Shown here: one piece after another, positions 1-11,084 of the stretch
Layout of the letters: every line of letters starts with the position of its first letter
How positions within the stretch are numbered: position 1 is the first letter of the stretch
Assembly: GCF_003597395.2 (NCBI RefSeq)
Contig: NC_133770.1
Coordinates: 11,531,046-11,595,045 of the forward strand
Reading direction: 5' to 3'
Length of the DNA stretch: 64,000 nucleotides
DNA from: Chelonoidis abingdonii
Taxonomy: Eukaryota > Chordata > Testudines > Testudinidae
Notes under the pieces: model-generated
Told to the model about the DNA's origin: nothing
The model's database searches: none
Seen by the model: only the letters and a program-made list of their open reading frames with translations
Translations under genes and position numbers: made by a program

Positions 1-1850
1 CCAACGTCAGTGCAAGCATCCCGTTCATGCAACCCCCACCAACACTTATTCTAATATCAGAATCCCATCTAATAGGCTGGGGAGCTCACATAAACAACTG
101 CAAAGTCCAGGGAAAGTGGTTTCACATGGAATCTTTTGGAACTAAGGCATCAGAAATGCCTGTTCACACTTTCTCCCAGTCAGAGAGACATGAAAGTCAT
201 GACAGATAGTATAGCATGCATGTTTTACATAAATCACCATGATCACCTTCCCTTTGCATGGAAGTACTGAATCTTTGGAAATGGTGCATCCACCACAATG
301 TGCTCATTTCAGCCACTTACCTGCCAGGGGTACAAAATGTGACAGTAGGCAGTCCCATTTGGAATTTCTCATACGATCACAAATAAGAGATGAACCCAGC
401 AATGGTTCATGGCATATTCGACCTATGCAGAACCCCGACATTAGACTTGTTTGCTACTTACTGGAGCAAGAAATGTCTCTGCTGCAGCTCCAAAGCCAGA
501 GTGGGGAAACAGTCTGTAAGGGACACTCATCTTTCCATGGGGCAGGAAGCTGCTATGCGCCTTTTCCTTATTCTCGCTGATGTCAAAGGTCCTATTAAGG
601 ATGTGGCAAGAGAGAGCGAAAGACATACTGATTGCTCCCTCATGTCCAAAGCAGGTTGGTACCCATACCTTGCACAGCTGGCAATATGTCCGCCAATTCC
701 TTTTCGACCCATTCCTCATCTGCTTTCCCAAAATGAAGGATGGATCCTACACCCCAATCTCTAGATCCTCTGGCACCCGGCTTGGCTCCTTAATGGTTCC
801 AATGCTTAGACAGTGAATGCTCTGAGGAGGTGAAAGAGCTTTTACTGCACAGTAGGAAATTGATGATTCATTGCACCCGTGTGTAGATGTGGAAACAATT
901 CCAAATAAGTAGTTCTGACATCTTCTTCCTTCCCTTTGAGGCTAGACTATAGTCTAGACCACAAAAGGGTTGGTCTCTTAGTTTGCTTAAAGTACATCTG
1001 GTGGCCACAATGGCCTTCCATGATCAGATGGACAGATGCTCAGTGTTTGCCAATCCAACAACACTCAGATTTCTCAAGGGCATGGGAAACCTCTTCCCGC
1101 ACATTGGATCACCCACTACAACATGGGATCTCAGTCTGGTTCTGAAAACTCTAATTAGGCCACCCTTTGAATCTGTGGCCACTTGGTCCCTTCTACACCG
1201 TCCAAGACGACAGCATTTCTAGTGGCTATTATCTCAGCACGATGAATAGGGGAATAGCCATGTTAATGGCACTCCCAGCATTCACAGTCTTTTTTAAAGA
1301 CAGTCACCCTGAGGCCACACCAGAAATTCCTCCCCAAAGCAACCCTGTCCTTCCATACGAACCAACTCATTCACCTCCCCACCTTTTCCCCAAAACCACA
1401 TCATGACAACACGGATGCTGTATGTTAGGAGAGCCCTAGCATGGCAGTTGGTATTTTGACAGGACTAAGGACTTTAGGAAGTCTTCTAAACCCTTCCTTC
1501 CATTCACGGAAAAATTGAAAGGCTGCGCAATATCAGATCAAAGACTCTCCAAATGGGTCCCCAGTTATATTAACTTCTGTTATCATGTGAGTATCCTGCT
1601 GCCCCCATCAGAAATCTGCATACACTCCAGGAGATTCATGCTGGTCATGTTTGTTAAAGATGTCCCCATCTCAGAAATCTGCAGGCAGCAACCTGGGCCT
1701 CTGCCTATACTTTCGTGGAACACCACACAATTACTCAAGACTCAGCCTCTGATACCATCTTCAGTTACACAGTGTTATCATCAATAATAGACTCCATTCT
1801 GAAGCCCCAGCCCTCCATGGGGGATACTCCTGTGAAGTCGCCTACCATAG
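1..1850 (+). pseudogene. Degraded DIRS-like retroelement: RNase H-type and tyrosine recombinase remnants
   Basis: In its family this region copies element RNA and integrates the DNA through a tyrosine recombinase instead of a DDE integrase. Visible pieces in order: an RNase H-like stretch with the motif GWGAH near 75-90; an LPG motif near 325; a TLDLFAT motif near 440-460; the N-terminal part of a recombinase-like domain at 983-1222 with FLKGMGNLFP and TTTWDLSLVLK; and a C-terminal recombinase part with ISDQRLSKW near 1530 and AATWASAYTF near 1690-1715. The pieces lie in several frames separated by stops, so it cannot code. At the end, FVEHH stands where the family usually has HY, so the catalytic tyrosine appears lost. 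The element is cut by the left window edge and continues into the inverted repeat at 1871-2176. Family assignment is from motif memory; a Ngaro-like or PAT-like relative is possible. Confidence 0.7.
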
Positions 1851-1870
1851 GGACCCTACTGGAAGAAGAA

Positions 1871-2176
1871 GAAGTTATTCACCTTACACAGTAACAGTGG
1901 TTCTTTAAAATGTCTGTCCCTATGGGTGCTCCACAGCTCACCCTCTTCCTCTCTACTTTGGAGTTCTCGACAAGGGGCTCTAAGGTAGAGAAGGAATTGA
2001 GGACAGTGCAACTCTAGATAGTCTCGAGGCAGAATCTGAAGGAGGGAGGATGTGTGTGGGGGCCAAACAGACACTGTTACGTACATTCTCTGATTAGAAG
2101 TGCAGGGGCATAGATATACCTATATAGGGACATGCAGCTCGAAGAACCATCATTACTGCACAGGATGAGTAACTTC
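1871..2176. repeat. Terminal inverted repeat downstream of the DIRS-like element
   Basis: The left arm starts GAAGTTATTCACC (1871) and the right arm ends GGATGAGTAACTTC (2163-2176). Inside, the left arm AGTAACAGTGGTTCTT faces AAGAACCATCATTACT on the right, and TGTCCCTATGGG faces a degraded TATAGGGACA, so the arms pair over roughly 55-60 bases with mismatches. It lies directly after the recombinase remnant, so I read it as the 3' terminal structure of the same element. It could instead be an independent foldback element. Confidence 0.6.
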
Positions 2177-3015
2177 CTAATTCCAGAGAGGTATGAGCAA
2201 AGCTTTACACTTTTTGCTAGAGTTATTCCCAGATTTAAACATTGCATCAGTTCACAATGCTCTATGGATGATGCATAGCAATGCTGCAGCCACATCACAG
2301 AACCTCTGAGACTTCTTGATGGCCATGAAGATGATGGGAGCTTGTGTCAAATTTGCCCCATAGGCAGAATTCATCTGTTTCCTTTATTCTGTTTTATTCA
2401 ACATACTGTTATGAGCTGGGTGAAACCTTGTCAAGTGTTGGGTTACAACCCCTTTGAGATTAGTAGGTGTGAACTCACCCTTCAACTAATATAACTGTAA
2501 ACAGACAAAATGTGTCTGTGAGGCCAACTGGAAACTTTTAGGGTGAGTAATGTTGTGGATAGGTGTGTGCAGGCATGTGAGAGAACACATAGAAACTGGG
2601 GGCTTGGAGAAGAACAGGGAGAGAGGCAGAGGGAAAAAACAGCAACAACAAGGAAGTGTAGGAATAGCCTCTGAGTGCAGTTCTGACCCTGGAAAAAGCC
2701 AGCAAGAGAGCTTTGGGGTCTGTTGGCTAAAGACGCTTGCCACTGGAAACTAAGAAACTGCACCTTTTGTTCTTGGTTCCAATGGTTCTTTCTGCATTCA
2801 GAGACATGGGACTTTGCACATTCTTTGTAAATCAACAAAGCAGCATCAAAGAAAACAACAAACTCTATCTATTACTACTTCCAGCTAGAACATCCTCGGG
2901 ACCTCAAAACTGGCCTAGCCACTCAGGTCAAAAGGGGAAACAATACTTATATTTTGTTGTAGGTTACCTTTAAGAATGTAAGTCTGTGGTCTGAGGCTCT
3001 AAAAGGGAGCAGTCC
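2177..3015. other. No recognisable feature
   Basis: Mixed-composition sequence with short random ORFs only. I see no repeat family, RNA gene or coding signature here. Confidence 0.5.
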
Positions 3016-3835
3016 TGTTGTAATGGGTTGCAACTCACCACCTGGTGCCTCCCACTGGTGACTCCAGGAATTAGCTCTGTCCAGTAGAGCGCCCCCTCCT
3101 GGTGGTGTCTCATCTGTCTTTCCGCCCTCCGTTGGCATCTCTGGACCTGTGTTGCTTCCTGCTCGGTGGCCTCCTCTTGAAGACCACTGCCCTCTGGCAG
3201 TGCCCCTTAGTTCATCTGCACCCCCTTGCGGGGGTCGGTGACCAGCAGTCCTACACCCCAGCCATCATGTCCAACCACCCTCCAAGTCCAATCCCTCTTG
3301 TCAAGGATCTGGAATAGTATAAGAGCCACTCACTACAGCCAATGGCTGGGTGTACTGCAAGGGGGGAGGGACAAGGGGGACCCAGGGCCACCCTCTACTC
3401 TGGGTCCTGGCCCAGGGACCCTCTGGCAGCAGCCTCACCATCTTCCTTCTCTCCCCTCATCTGTCTGTTTCCCTGGGCCACTTTCCCTGCAACCCCTTGG
3501 ACCCAGTAGGCACTTCCCTTCAGGGCCTGCAACCTGGCAGGCTACAGGCTAGCGCTCCCTAGCCTCCCCGAGCCTGGCCAGCACTGCACTGTCCACGGTG
3601 CCAGTCTCCCACCTTTGGAGACTAACCTTCCCCTCTCAGAGGCCTGGGACAGACTGACTGCTTCTGCTCTGGGCAGCCTTTATATACATCTGAGCCTGGC
3701 CCTGATTGGCTGTCTCCAAACTGGGCCCTGATTTGCTCTCTATAAGCCCTCCTTTAATTGGCTTCCTGTCTGTGCAAACGCTCTGGCCAGCTGCAGTCCA
3801 CGATCTCCAGGAGTGGGGCAGTCTGCCCCACTACA
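3016..3835 (-). mobile_element. LTR of an LTR retroelement, minus strand, probably solo
   Basis: Read on the minus strand the element starts TGTAGTGGGG (3835) and ends CCCATTACAACA (3016), the TG...CA form of retroviral-type LTRs. A CCAAT box and TATATAAAGG lie in the right order and spacing for an LTR promoter. The plus strand is rich in C/T with GC-rich blocks. I could not find a matching target duplication (left flank AGTCC, right flank TGTGT), so the ends may be off by a few bases. The longest ORFs inside are compositional. Confidence 0.55.
3677..3709 (-). promoter_or_regulatory. LTR core promoter: CCAAT box and TATA box
   Basis: On the minus strand CCAAT (3709-3705) is followed about 20 bases later by TATATAAAGG (3686-3677). 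A second CAAT-like site (CAATTAAAGG) lies further upstream at about 3755. The arrangement matches a Pol II LTR promoter directing transcription leftward. Confidence 0.5.
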
Positions 3836-4733
3836 TGTGTGCATCCATCTATTGGTGGTGACCTGGAGGAAGAGCCAGAATGAGGCAGTCAGGGGCTTGG
3901 ATCTTTTGGTGAGGAGTGACTCCCCGGTGGCAAGGACTCTGCCATTGAACCCCTCTTTCACAATACAGTGCTAGAGCTAAGTGGAGTCTGGTGAGGATCT
4001 CCTCCACACATGGCACCACAAGAAGTGACACTGCTACAGCTGTGTTAGGTGGAAGAGCCTCCAGACCAGACTCAGCATGGAAATGGCATTGCAGCAAGAG
4101 ACAATACAGAAGTGGTGGTACAGCACCTCCCATCCCAGTCCATCTCCCACCACTAGAGCCGGGTTCAGTGATGGAGCCTCAGAATCAGGCCAAACTGTCA
4201 TTGCAGTGAGAGGTGGTAGCAAAGTATCTCTTCACAGATGCCAGACAACACGCCTCCCCTCAGGATTGGAGAGGGAACTGCCCCAGTGCACTCACAGACT
4301 CTGGGACTTCACTAAGCACTGACTACAAACCATGCGTGGGGTACACCAGCAGGGAAGGGAGGAAAATGTGGTGTTAAAGAGAAATTTGTTCATTAGAGGT
4401 TCACAACGGGGGGAAGGGAAGAGGAGAGATGAGGTGCAATACTCCGCCAAAGATACCTGGTGGGATGGTCCACTTCTTATTTACATAAATATATTGTTGA
4501 TTTACCATTGCTGTGTTCTCCCAAATTAACGCTGTGTTCTTTTTCTCTTTAATAAAGTTTCCCTTGTTTTATACAGACTCAGTGATTGCCAGCAGGGAGG
4601 TATTTCCTTTTAGGGGCCCCCGGGTATCTGGGTGGGGGCTTAAACTGATGGGTTTGTTCGTTTTCAGAGGAACCCCTACATATCTGAACTCAGCCCTTTT
4701 TGATGCCGACCACATCTGGCAGAAGAGTTACAT
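3836..4733 (+). mobile_element. Probable LTR-derived fragment with poly(A) signal
   Basis: A canonical AATAAA at 4551-4556 is followed by a GT-rich stretch (GTTTGTTCGTTTTC near 4655) and a block ending in GAGTTACA, an arrangement typical of the R-U5 end of an LTR on the plus strand. The layout resembles LTR elements common in turtle genomes. Neither the left boundary nor a target duplication is clear. Confidence 0.35.
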
Positions 4734-5957
4734 GAACCTGGTGCGGACAGAATTCGTACAGGGAGAATGTTTCCTGACTGGCCATTAATCTTTTTGTTAC
4801 ATTAAAGTAGAAATCAAAGATAACATTTCTGGCATTGTTCCCTTCCTCTAGTCTCCCCACTGCTCAGTGGATGGCTGATATGCAAGCAGCTAATGATGAA
4901 AAACACAGTGAAAAGAGGCAGTGACGAAAGATTGTGGACAACATCCCACTTATTGCAATTAATGCTGCCTCATGTCCAGGCCTGGGTCCTGCTTAGCTTG
5001 CAGCACCCAACCAGATCAATAATGAACACTAAGAGTGCCCATTAAAACAGATGTAGGTAGCACTGTGTCCTTCCACACGTTTTGAAGGATGCCACCTAAC
5101 AGCCTGACACCCCACCGAGAGCTGAAATCCATGCTCCCCAATGCCAATGCTACAATGCTTACGTCACAAAGATCTTGTAAATGCCTGCATTAGTGAGAAC
5201 ACTGAGATCCTAAACTGTTCAGGAGCAGTGCTACTGGACAGGTGCTGCCATAGTAACCATTCATCTTCACTGAAACTGTACGTGGTCGTCTTATTTGCCT
5301 TTTAACAATCTACTTCAGCAAGAGAACAGTCTCACCCACTCTCAGATGTTTTTTCCTTGTCAGACTAAGCAACCCCATCCCATGTGTAATGCTACTCCAG
5401 GAGAGCGCATACTAGAAGTCCTCACACTTCCTTCGCTCGCTTTGGGGAGTGCAGGGCCCCCCACCTACTATATAGGGCTGAAAAAGGGGTAGGGAGGAGG
5501 CAGTGCTAGCATGCTGGGGGGAGCATTATATGGTAGCCAAATGGCTGGTGAAAAATGCACACACACCTCCCTTTCCTCCACCCCTTATACAGAGAACAGC
5601 CTCAGAGATTGTGCTTCAGGCAAATCCAGTTTCCATAATCCTCCACCTATGAGAGCCCAACTCTGCACTCTCTGGTACTCAGGGCTTGTCGCTAGCTGCT
5701 TTGGATCAGCCCTCTCTTGCTCCACTTTGAATTCAGGTGTCACATTCCTGAATGCAAACCCATTATTCAAATGTGGTGACATCATCATCCTAGGGCCAGC
5801 AGTCCCCCTACAAGCTTTCAAAGGTTGGTTCCAATATCTTTTTTCTTCCTTTTTCCTGGAGATAATAGGAAGGAGTTATGCACATACTAGAACAGTACAG
5901 TCCTTTTCAAACAAGAGTACATCATGCCTGCCTATACCTGCAGCATGGGTATTAGTG
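4734..5957. other. No recognisable feature
   Basis: No repeat family or coding signature seen. The 149-codon frame at 5511-5960 has no domain I recognise and looks like chance. Confidence 0.5.
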
Positions 5958-6140
5958 TAAGGTTATGTCTACATTATGGACCATACAGCGGCACAGCTGT
6001 ACTGCTATCTCCCACCAACCTAGCGCTGTCCAGACCAGTGCTTTTGTCAATGAAACTTATGTCTGTCAGGGGTGTGTTTTTTCAAACCCCTGACTGACAA
6101 AAGTTTTGCCGACAAAAGTGCTAGTGCAGACAAAGCCTTA
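5958..6140. mobile_element. Foldback miniature element with TA ends
   Basis: Terminal inverted repeats TAAGGTTATGTCTACA (5958-5973) and TGCAGACAAAGCCTTA (6125-6140) agree at about 13 of 16 positions. The inside holds a further hairpin around 6062-6101 (CAGGGGT facing ACCCCTG). There is no coding capacity. The TA ends suggest a Tc1/mariner-type or similar non-autonomous element. Confidence 0.6.
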
Positions 6141-6413
6141 GAGTTTCCAGGCCAAAGACAAAAAAATACCATTAAAGTCTCTCTCATCTTTCAAAGCATA
6201 AGACATAAATTCCAAATCTGCTAATTCCCTCTTCCCCCTGAACTTCTCTTCTATATTCAATCCATGTGCAGTCTTCTACATTCTTAAAATAATGAAGATA
6301 AGTATCACGGGTGCTCTTAGCTGCAATTTTATCCTGTGATTTAGACATTTGGGTTACATTTTCAAAGTCCCATGAAAATATAATTTCGCCCACTTCAGGA
6401 ATCACTAGGTAAA

Positions 6414-6490
6414 GTCTATGACCCGTGTTATGCAGGAGGTCAGACTAGATAATCATAATGGTCTCCCTTAGGCCTTACAAATCTATGAAT
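6414..6490 (+). repeat. CR1-type 3' tail fragment
   Basis: The stretch GCAGGAGGTCAGACTAGAT near 6433, followed by ATCATAATGG and AAATCTATGAA, is the typical 3' end of reptile CR1 LINEs and of SINEs that borrow that tail. Upstream sequence does not match, as expected for a strongly 5'-truncated copy. Confidence 0.6.
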
Positions 6491-7254
6491 AATGGAAGAA
6501 ACTGTTAAACTGCTACCTTATTAGCTGGCCACCACCCTCACATTACAGACTTCTGAAGGGCAGTTTTTATTTCAGAATGTGCACATTGGCCAAACCTACC
6601 CTTCGATTGTAAAGTTAGCACTGCAGAAACATTACTGCAGCAATTTATTGGATACTCTAATAAATAAAATCTTTTTGAAAAACTATATATTGTATTATTT
6701 AGTATTACTGCAATCCAGTTTCATTGTTTATAAGGTCTGTGATTTCCTTACTTCAAAAAGAGCAACATAAAGTCAGAACAAAAGATGTCTCTGTTGTGCT
6801 TTGCTCTTACCACATCTCTTCAGTATCTTTGGGAAAGGGAATTCCGACTCTTCACGAGACAGGTGAAATATTACGGACACAATATTCAGTAGTGACGACT
6901 GTTTCTGCTTTGTAGAGATGACTCTGTGATGAAGCAGTAAGACACAGCAGTTTGTCAGGATGGATTACTGTACTCATCATTTCTGTGAAAAGAGCCGGGT
7001 GTCTTTCCCAGAAGAAGATGCAGTATCCCATGCAACTAGTGTAACACAAAATAATAATAATCCATAGAGTTGTATTACAAGACTTGCCACCAAAAAATAG
7101 CTCTCGACCTTCAGTGAGTTAAGCCTGCAGCTTTCCCATCTCCTGAAAATTCAATGGTACTTGATGTTTACTGGCCCAGTTAGGTCCATCTGTACTGGGA
7201 GCCATGTTTCTAACTCTAATTGAAACATGTCTTCTATTTGTTTCATGGCTCAGT
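6491..7254. other. No recognisable feature
   Basis: AT-rich sequence with short ORFs only. Confidence 0.5.
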
Positions 7255-7259
7255 GGTGC

Positions 7260-8199
7260 TGTGGTAAACTTTTTCCCAAATCTGGACTTTAGCGTACAAA
7301 ATCTGGGTGCTTACTGTGAACCTCCCCAAGCTTATACCCAGCTTGGATCTTATTTCGCTGCCACCAGATAGTATTGAGGCTACTATCAGCCTGGGTTCCC
7401 CCAAATTCCTTGGGGGGGCCCCCCCTCTCTGGCCTCCCCAACTTTCCCTGGGAGGACCCCCAAGACTCAGAAGTATGAGTCTACCGGCAAAGGAATGATC
7501 TCCCCTCCCTCCTCCCTCTCTCTCCGTTGTTCCGCTCTGTGAGGGGATTGATGCAATCTCTTTAACATGACAATACCAAGAACTGGTCTCCGTCTCTCCA
7601 AAGAGACAAGCGTTAAGCACCAGGGACAGAGCTGATTCTCTCTCTCTCTTTTCCCCTAACTTTTTCCCGCCCTCCTAGCCTGTCACAGATGTAACAGGAC
7701 TCCGGGCACAGAATTCTCTCCCCTTTGCCTCACTAGGAAAAGAAACTTCCACAAGTTTTAAAAGAAACTTTTATATAAAAAGAAAGAAAAATACAGAACA
7801 ATAATACTGCATTAAGAGATCAATACAGGCTCTTGGCTTATAAGAAAATAGGAATAAACAGTCTGATTTTAAAAATAGCCCAATTAAACCAGTCCAGCAA
7901 ATCAACACCCATGTAAATACAAATCAAAGCACATCACAGCCGATTACTTTGGTTCCTTTGTACTCACACTTTGATTAGTAGAATATTTGAAAGAAGATGG
8001 AGTTAGAAGAAAAGCTTGTTTACTCACAGCCGAGGAAAACAAAAAGACTCAGAACAAAGCCAAAAACCTCCAGAGGTTCCCACCCTTACTTTTAAAAATC
8101 CGGTTTCCTGATTGGTCCTCTGGTCAGGTGTTTGGTTCCCTTTGTAACCCTTTACAGTAAAAGAAAATTAACCCTTATCTTACCTATCTACTTATGACA
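7260..8199 (-). mobile_element. Solo LTR of the TGTCAT family, minus strand, 5-bp duplication GGTGC
   Basis: The right end is TTATGACA (8192-8199), the reverse complement of the TGTCATAA start seen in the other copies. The left end is TGTGGTAAAC (from 7260), a mutated reverse complement of the family's ATTATACCATGACA end. GGTGC stands at 7255-7259 and again at 8200-8204, a perfect 5-bp target duplication. The family blocks ACCAATCAGGAAACC (reversed near 8095-8125) and TTTACCTGTAAAGGG (reversed, mutated, near 8145-8165) are present. There is no internal region, so this is a solo LTR left by recombination. Confidence 0.85.
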
Positions 8200-8912
8200 G
8201 GTGCTTTGAGGCATCGAACTGCCAAAGGGAAACTCTCAGGTTAAGGTTTAAATAGGCTCTGTCATCACTCACTGCATTGTAACAGTAGGGGTGTTGTGCT
8301 GTCGGAACAGTTACCCTGACAGCTGAAATCCAGGCCAGAGCAGCTCTCTGGCACTTCACTTGGTGCATGTGGTCGCAGCACCACACAAATTTGGCCCATC
8401 TGTCATGAAGAGAAAGGGCAACCGGGCCAAATTTGAGTGAGTGGTGTTTGGACTGGCCACTCCTCCGTCATCACAGAGAGGCAACTGCTTGGGTCAAATC
8501 TGAGTGGTGCTGTGATCCTGTGTGCCAAGCCACAATGCCACTCCTCCCTCAAATTTGGGAGAGCTGCTGGGTGACCAGGACTTGGAGGAGCTACTCTAGC
8601 CCACAAAGGGAGTGGAGCACTGAGCCTGGGGTAATGGTGAGTGGTCAAGGAACTCATAGGTGTAAGTAAGGGACAAGGGGGAGTTGGTGGTCTGATAGGA
8701 ATGTCGGGGAGGCTGTGAGGTGAGGGTGAGTGAGGGATGTTTGAGGGTGGTGGGGTTAGGGGCTGGGATGTTGGGGGCTGCAGCCAGGGGACTGACATGC
8801 TGGGGCCTGTGGTGAGTGGGATGTGTAGCTGAGATGTGTGTGTGGGTTGCTGCAGTGGAAAACCACTGTCAACCTAGTTGGATCAGCCAGTAAAATGGGG
8901 CTTATGGAATGG
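8200..8912. other. Unassigned stretch with a perfect hairpin
   Basis: CAAATTTGGCCC (8386-8397) and GGGCCAAATTTG (8424-8435) form a perfect 12-bp inverted repeat with a 26-base loop, and related copies of the core (GGTCAAATCTGAGTGG, CCTCAAATTTGGGAG) follow at about 8490 and 8550. This looks like part of a miniature element I cannot name. The proline-rich minus-strand frame at 8403-8798 is a composition effect. Confidence 0.35.
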
Positions 8913-8920
8913 TCCAAAAG

Positions 8921-9214
8921 CAGGGACAGCGCTTCCATTTAGGCGTCCTAGGTGGTCGCCTAGGGCATCAGGATTTGGGGGGGCGGCATTTTGCCGCCCT
9001 TGGCAGCAATTCGGCGGCAGGGGGTCCTTCCGTGCTCCGGGTCTTTGGCGGCAATTCTGCGGCAGGTCCTTCACTCGCTCCGGGACCTGCCGCCGAAGTG
9101 CCCTGAAGACCGGGAGCATGGAAGGACCCCCCCCCCGCCACAGAATTGCCACCAACGACCGGGAGCGCAGAAGGACCCCCGCCTAGGGTGCCAAAAACCC
9201 TGGCGCCTCTCCTA
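8921..9214. mobile_element. hAT-type miniature element, perfect 8-bp duplication TCCAAAAG
   Basis: TCCAAAAG occurs at 8913-8920 and 9215-9222, exactly flanking a GC-rich element that begins CAGGGACAGCGC and ends GGCGCCTCTCCTA. An 8-bp duplication and a CAGG start are hAT hallmarks. Inside are repeated GGCGGCA/TGCCGCC motifs forming nested palindromes. GC content is far above the surroundings. The ORFs here are shadows of this composition. Confidence 0.8.
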
Positions 9215-9222
9215 TCCAAAAG

Positions 9223-9637
9223 CAGCTGGATCATACCAGCAGATCTGGTATCGTATGTGTGACAGAACTACTAACTTGAGAGCACGTCTGCAGGGCTCCT
9301 GCATGATAAAGTTCAGGACTGCATCGCTTGCGTATGAGTGTGAGTTACAGAATGCTAGCAGGAAGATAGGAAGGAAGAGAAATGCAGTGGCTAGGCAGAC
9401 AGAAGACTGCATGGCAAATCAGCTTAACTGAGAGCTGAACACGAGCAACTGAGGGTGAAGACAGTGCAAAGAGCATGAAGTAGGTAAACAAAAAGCAAGA
9501 GAACTGAGCTGCAGATGTAAGCATTGAGTAGCCACTGTCCACGGGCTGCTGCTGGGTTTAAGAGCAGTCCTGGCAACGGCACACAGCTGATAAAGGCAAT
9601 CTGGCAGATCAGTGGTTTCAGCTGTGGTTAACTAGCT
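9223..9637. other. No recognisable feature
   Basis: Mixed sequence with no repeat or coding signal recognised. Confidence 0.45.
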
Positions 9638-10050
9638 CAGTGGTCCTCAATCTTCCCAGACTACTGTACCCCTTGCAAGAGTCTGATTTGTCTTGCGTAC
9701 TCCCAAGTTTCACCTCACTTAAAAACTACTTGCTTAAAATATCAGACATAAAAATAGAAAAGTGTCACCACTCACTCTTACTGAAAAATTGCTTCCTTTC
9801 TCTTTTTTACCTTATAATTATAAAATAAATCAATTGGAATACAAATATTGTACTTGCATCTCAGTGTAAAGTATATGGAGCGGTATAAACAAGCCATTGT
9901 TGGTATGAAATTTTAAGTTTTATTGACTTGGCTAGTGTTTTTTATGTAGCCTTTTATAAAACTAAAGAAATATCTAGATCGGTTCATGTATCCCCTGGAA
10001 GACCTCTAAGTACCCCCAGGGGTACACATACCCTGGGTGAGAGCCAGCTG
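9638..10050 (-). mobile_element. hAT-type miniature element (CAGTGGT family)
   Basis: The left end CAGTGGTCCTCAATCTT and the right end GGGTGAGAGCCAGCTG are imperfect inverted repeats. Sub-terminal GTACCCCTTG (9666-9675) faces CCAGGGGTAC (10016-10025). The interior is AT-rich with no coding frame. Layout and ends match a widespread vertebrate non-autonomous hAT family. I could not find a convincing 8-bp duplication, so the exact right end is uncertain. Confidence 0.6.
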
Positions 10051-10321
10051 ATCCCAGCCCCAGCTGCAGGCCCTCATTCCTGACTGTAGGTCCCTCCAGT
10101 TATACAGGGTGGGTAAGCATGAACAGGCATTTATGGTGATGCTCACTAGCTACATATCTCTAGGTAGAGCAAGGATGGCTGTAACCACAACCCAAGGAGT
10201 GCCAGCTCTCACAATTTCATTATGATTCTAACTATTTGGGAGTATTTTTACTTGTCACATGAAAACATTATGAAAGACTGCCCATTCACAAATTTTTCCT
10301 TATTCAAAATGGCTAACAGCT

Positions 10322-10400
10322 CATTAGAACGGCTATGCTGGGAGATACCAATGGTTCATCTACCCCAGTATCCTGTCTTCTGGCAATGGCCAGTGCCAGA
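10322..10400 (-). repeat. CR1 3' untranslated part, first half of a split copy
   Basis: The stretch TACCCCAGTATCCTGTCTTC and GGCCAGTGCCAGA is the antisense of a CR1 3' region, seen again in better copies at 18030 and 63357. It stops at the CCAGA target duplication of the LTR at 10401-11084 and resumes at 11085 with CCAGATACTTCAGAGGG. Confidence 0.75.
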
Positions 10401-11084
10401 TGTAGTAGGAAGAGGGCCTGAAACATAAGCCCATGTATTAGAGGACTGGTATGAGGCTAAGGCCTTGGCTAAAGTAGCTAAAACTTTGCTAATATAAAAC
10501 AAAGTTAAGCTGTGAGCAAGAGATAGGCCTTGCTAACAAAATCTGACAAAAACAGAGCTACTACTGCAAAAACACACACATTTTTAAATAGTGCTAGGTA
10601 CAAGAATACATATGCAAACATATTTTAAAAGATAGTATCAAAACACCTTAATACCAGCACATTCCTCAAAGATAACAGAAACACATGGATCCATTCTAAA
10701 AATAAGGTTAAAGTAACAGCATCATGAATAAAAATGTGTTGATTGAACCAATATGTACAAGGCAATTGGTGACAATGGGTGGCAAAATGTATCTCAAAGG
10801 AAGTGTCTTTGGCCAGCCAAAGGGGAAATACAAAGTCCAGCCATTCGCTGAGCTACATCCATTGTCACAAGTGTACATGTGCAAGTATAACTGTAGGCAT
10901 TGATCCAGGGAACTAGGACCGTGCTTTGTTGACAATAAATCTGGCTGGGTGCCTTCATGCCTTAATGGATCTTGTGGTCATTGGGCAGTTCACTCAAGGT
11001 CTGCTCTGCCAGCTGTCTGCGCAGATCTGCGATGGCACACAGGGAGAACACAAACACACACACACAGCTGAACATCTGACAACA
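10401..11084 (+). mobile_element. Solo LTR inserted in a CR1 copy, 5-bp duplication CCAGA
   Basis: The element starts TGTAGTAGG and ends CTGACAACA (TG...CA). CCAGA at 10396-10400 is repeated at 11085-11089. A poly(A) signal AATAAA lies at 10934-10939, followed by GT-rich sequence, so the LTR is in plus orientation. Its family differs from the TGTCAT LTRs. The CR1 sequence on both sides is continuous when the LTR and one CCAGA are removed, which fixes both ends and shows the LTR is younger than the CR1. Confidence 0.85.

Noticed and set aside
5511..5960. 149-codon plus-strand ORF
   Set aside because: No recognised domain or regulatory context, and it runs into the left end of a miniature element.
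8403..8798. 131-codon proline-rich minus-strand ORF
   Set aside because: Low-complexity translation of GGTG/GAGG-rich sequence; no domain, and it lies in a likely miniature-element region.
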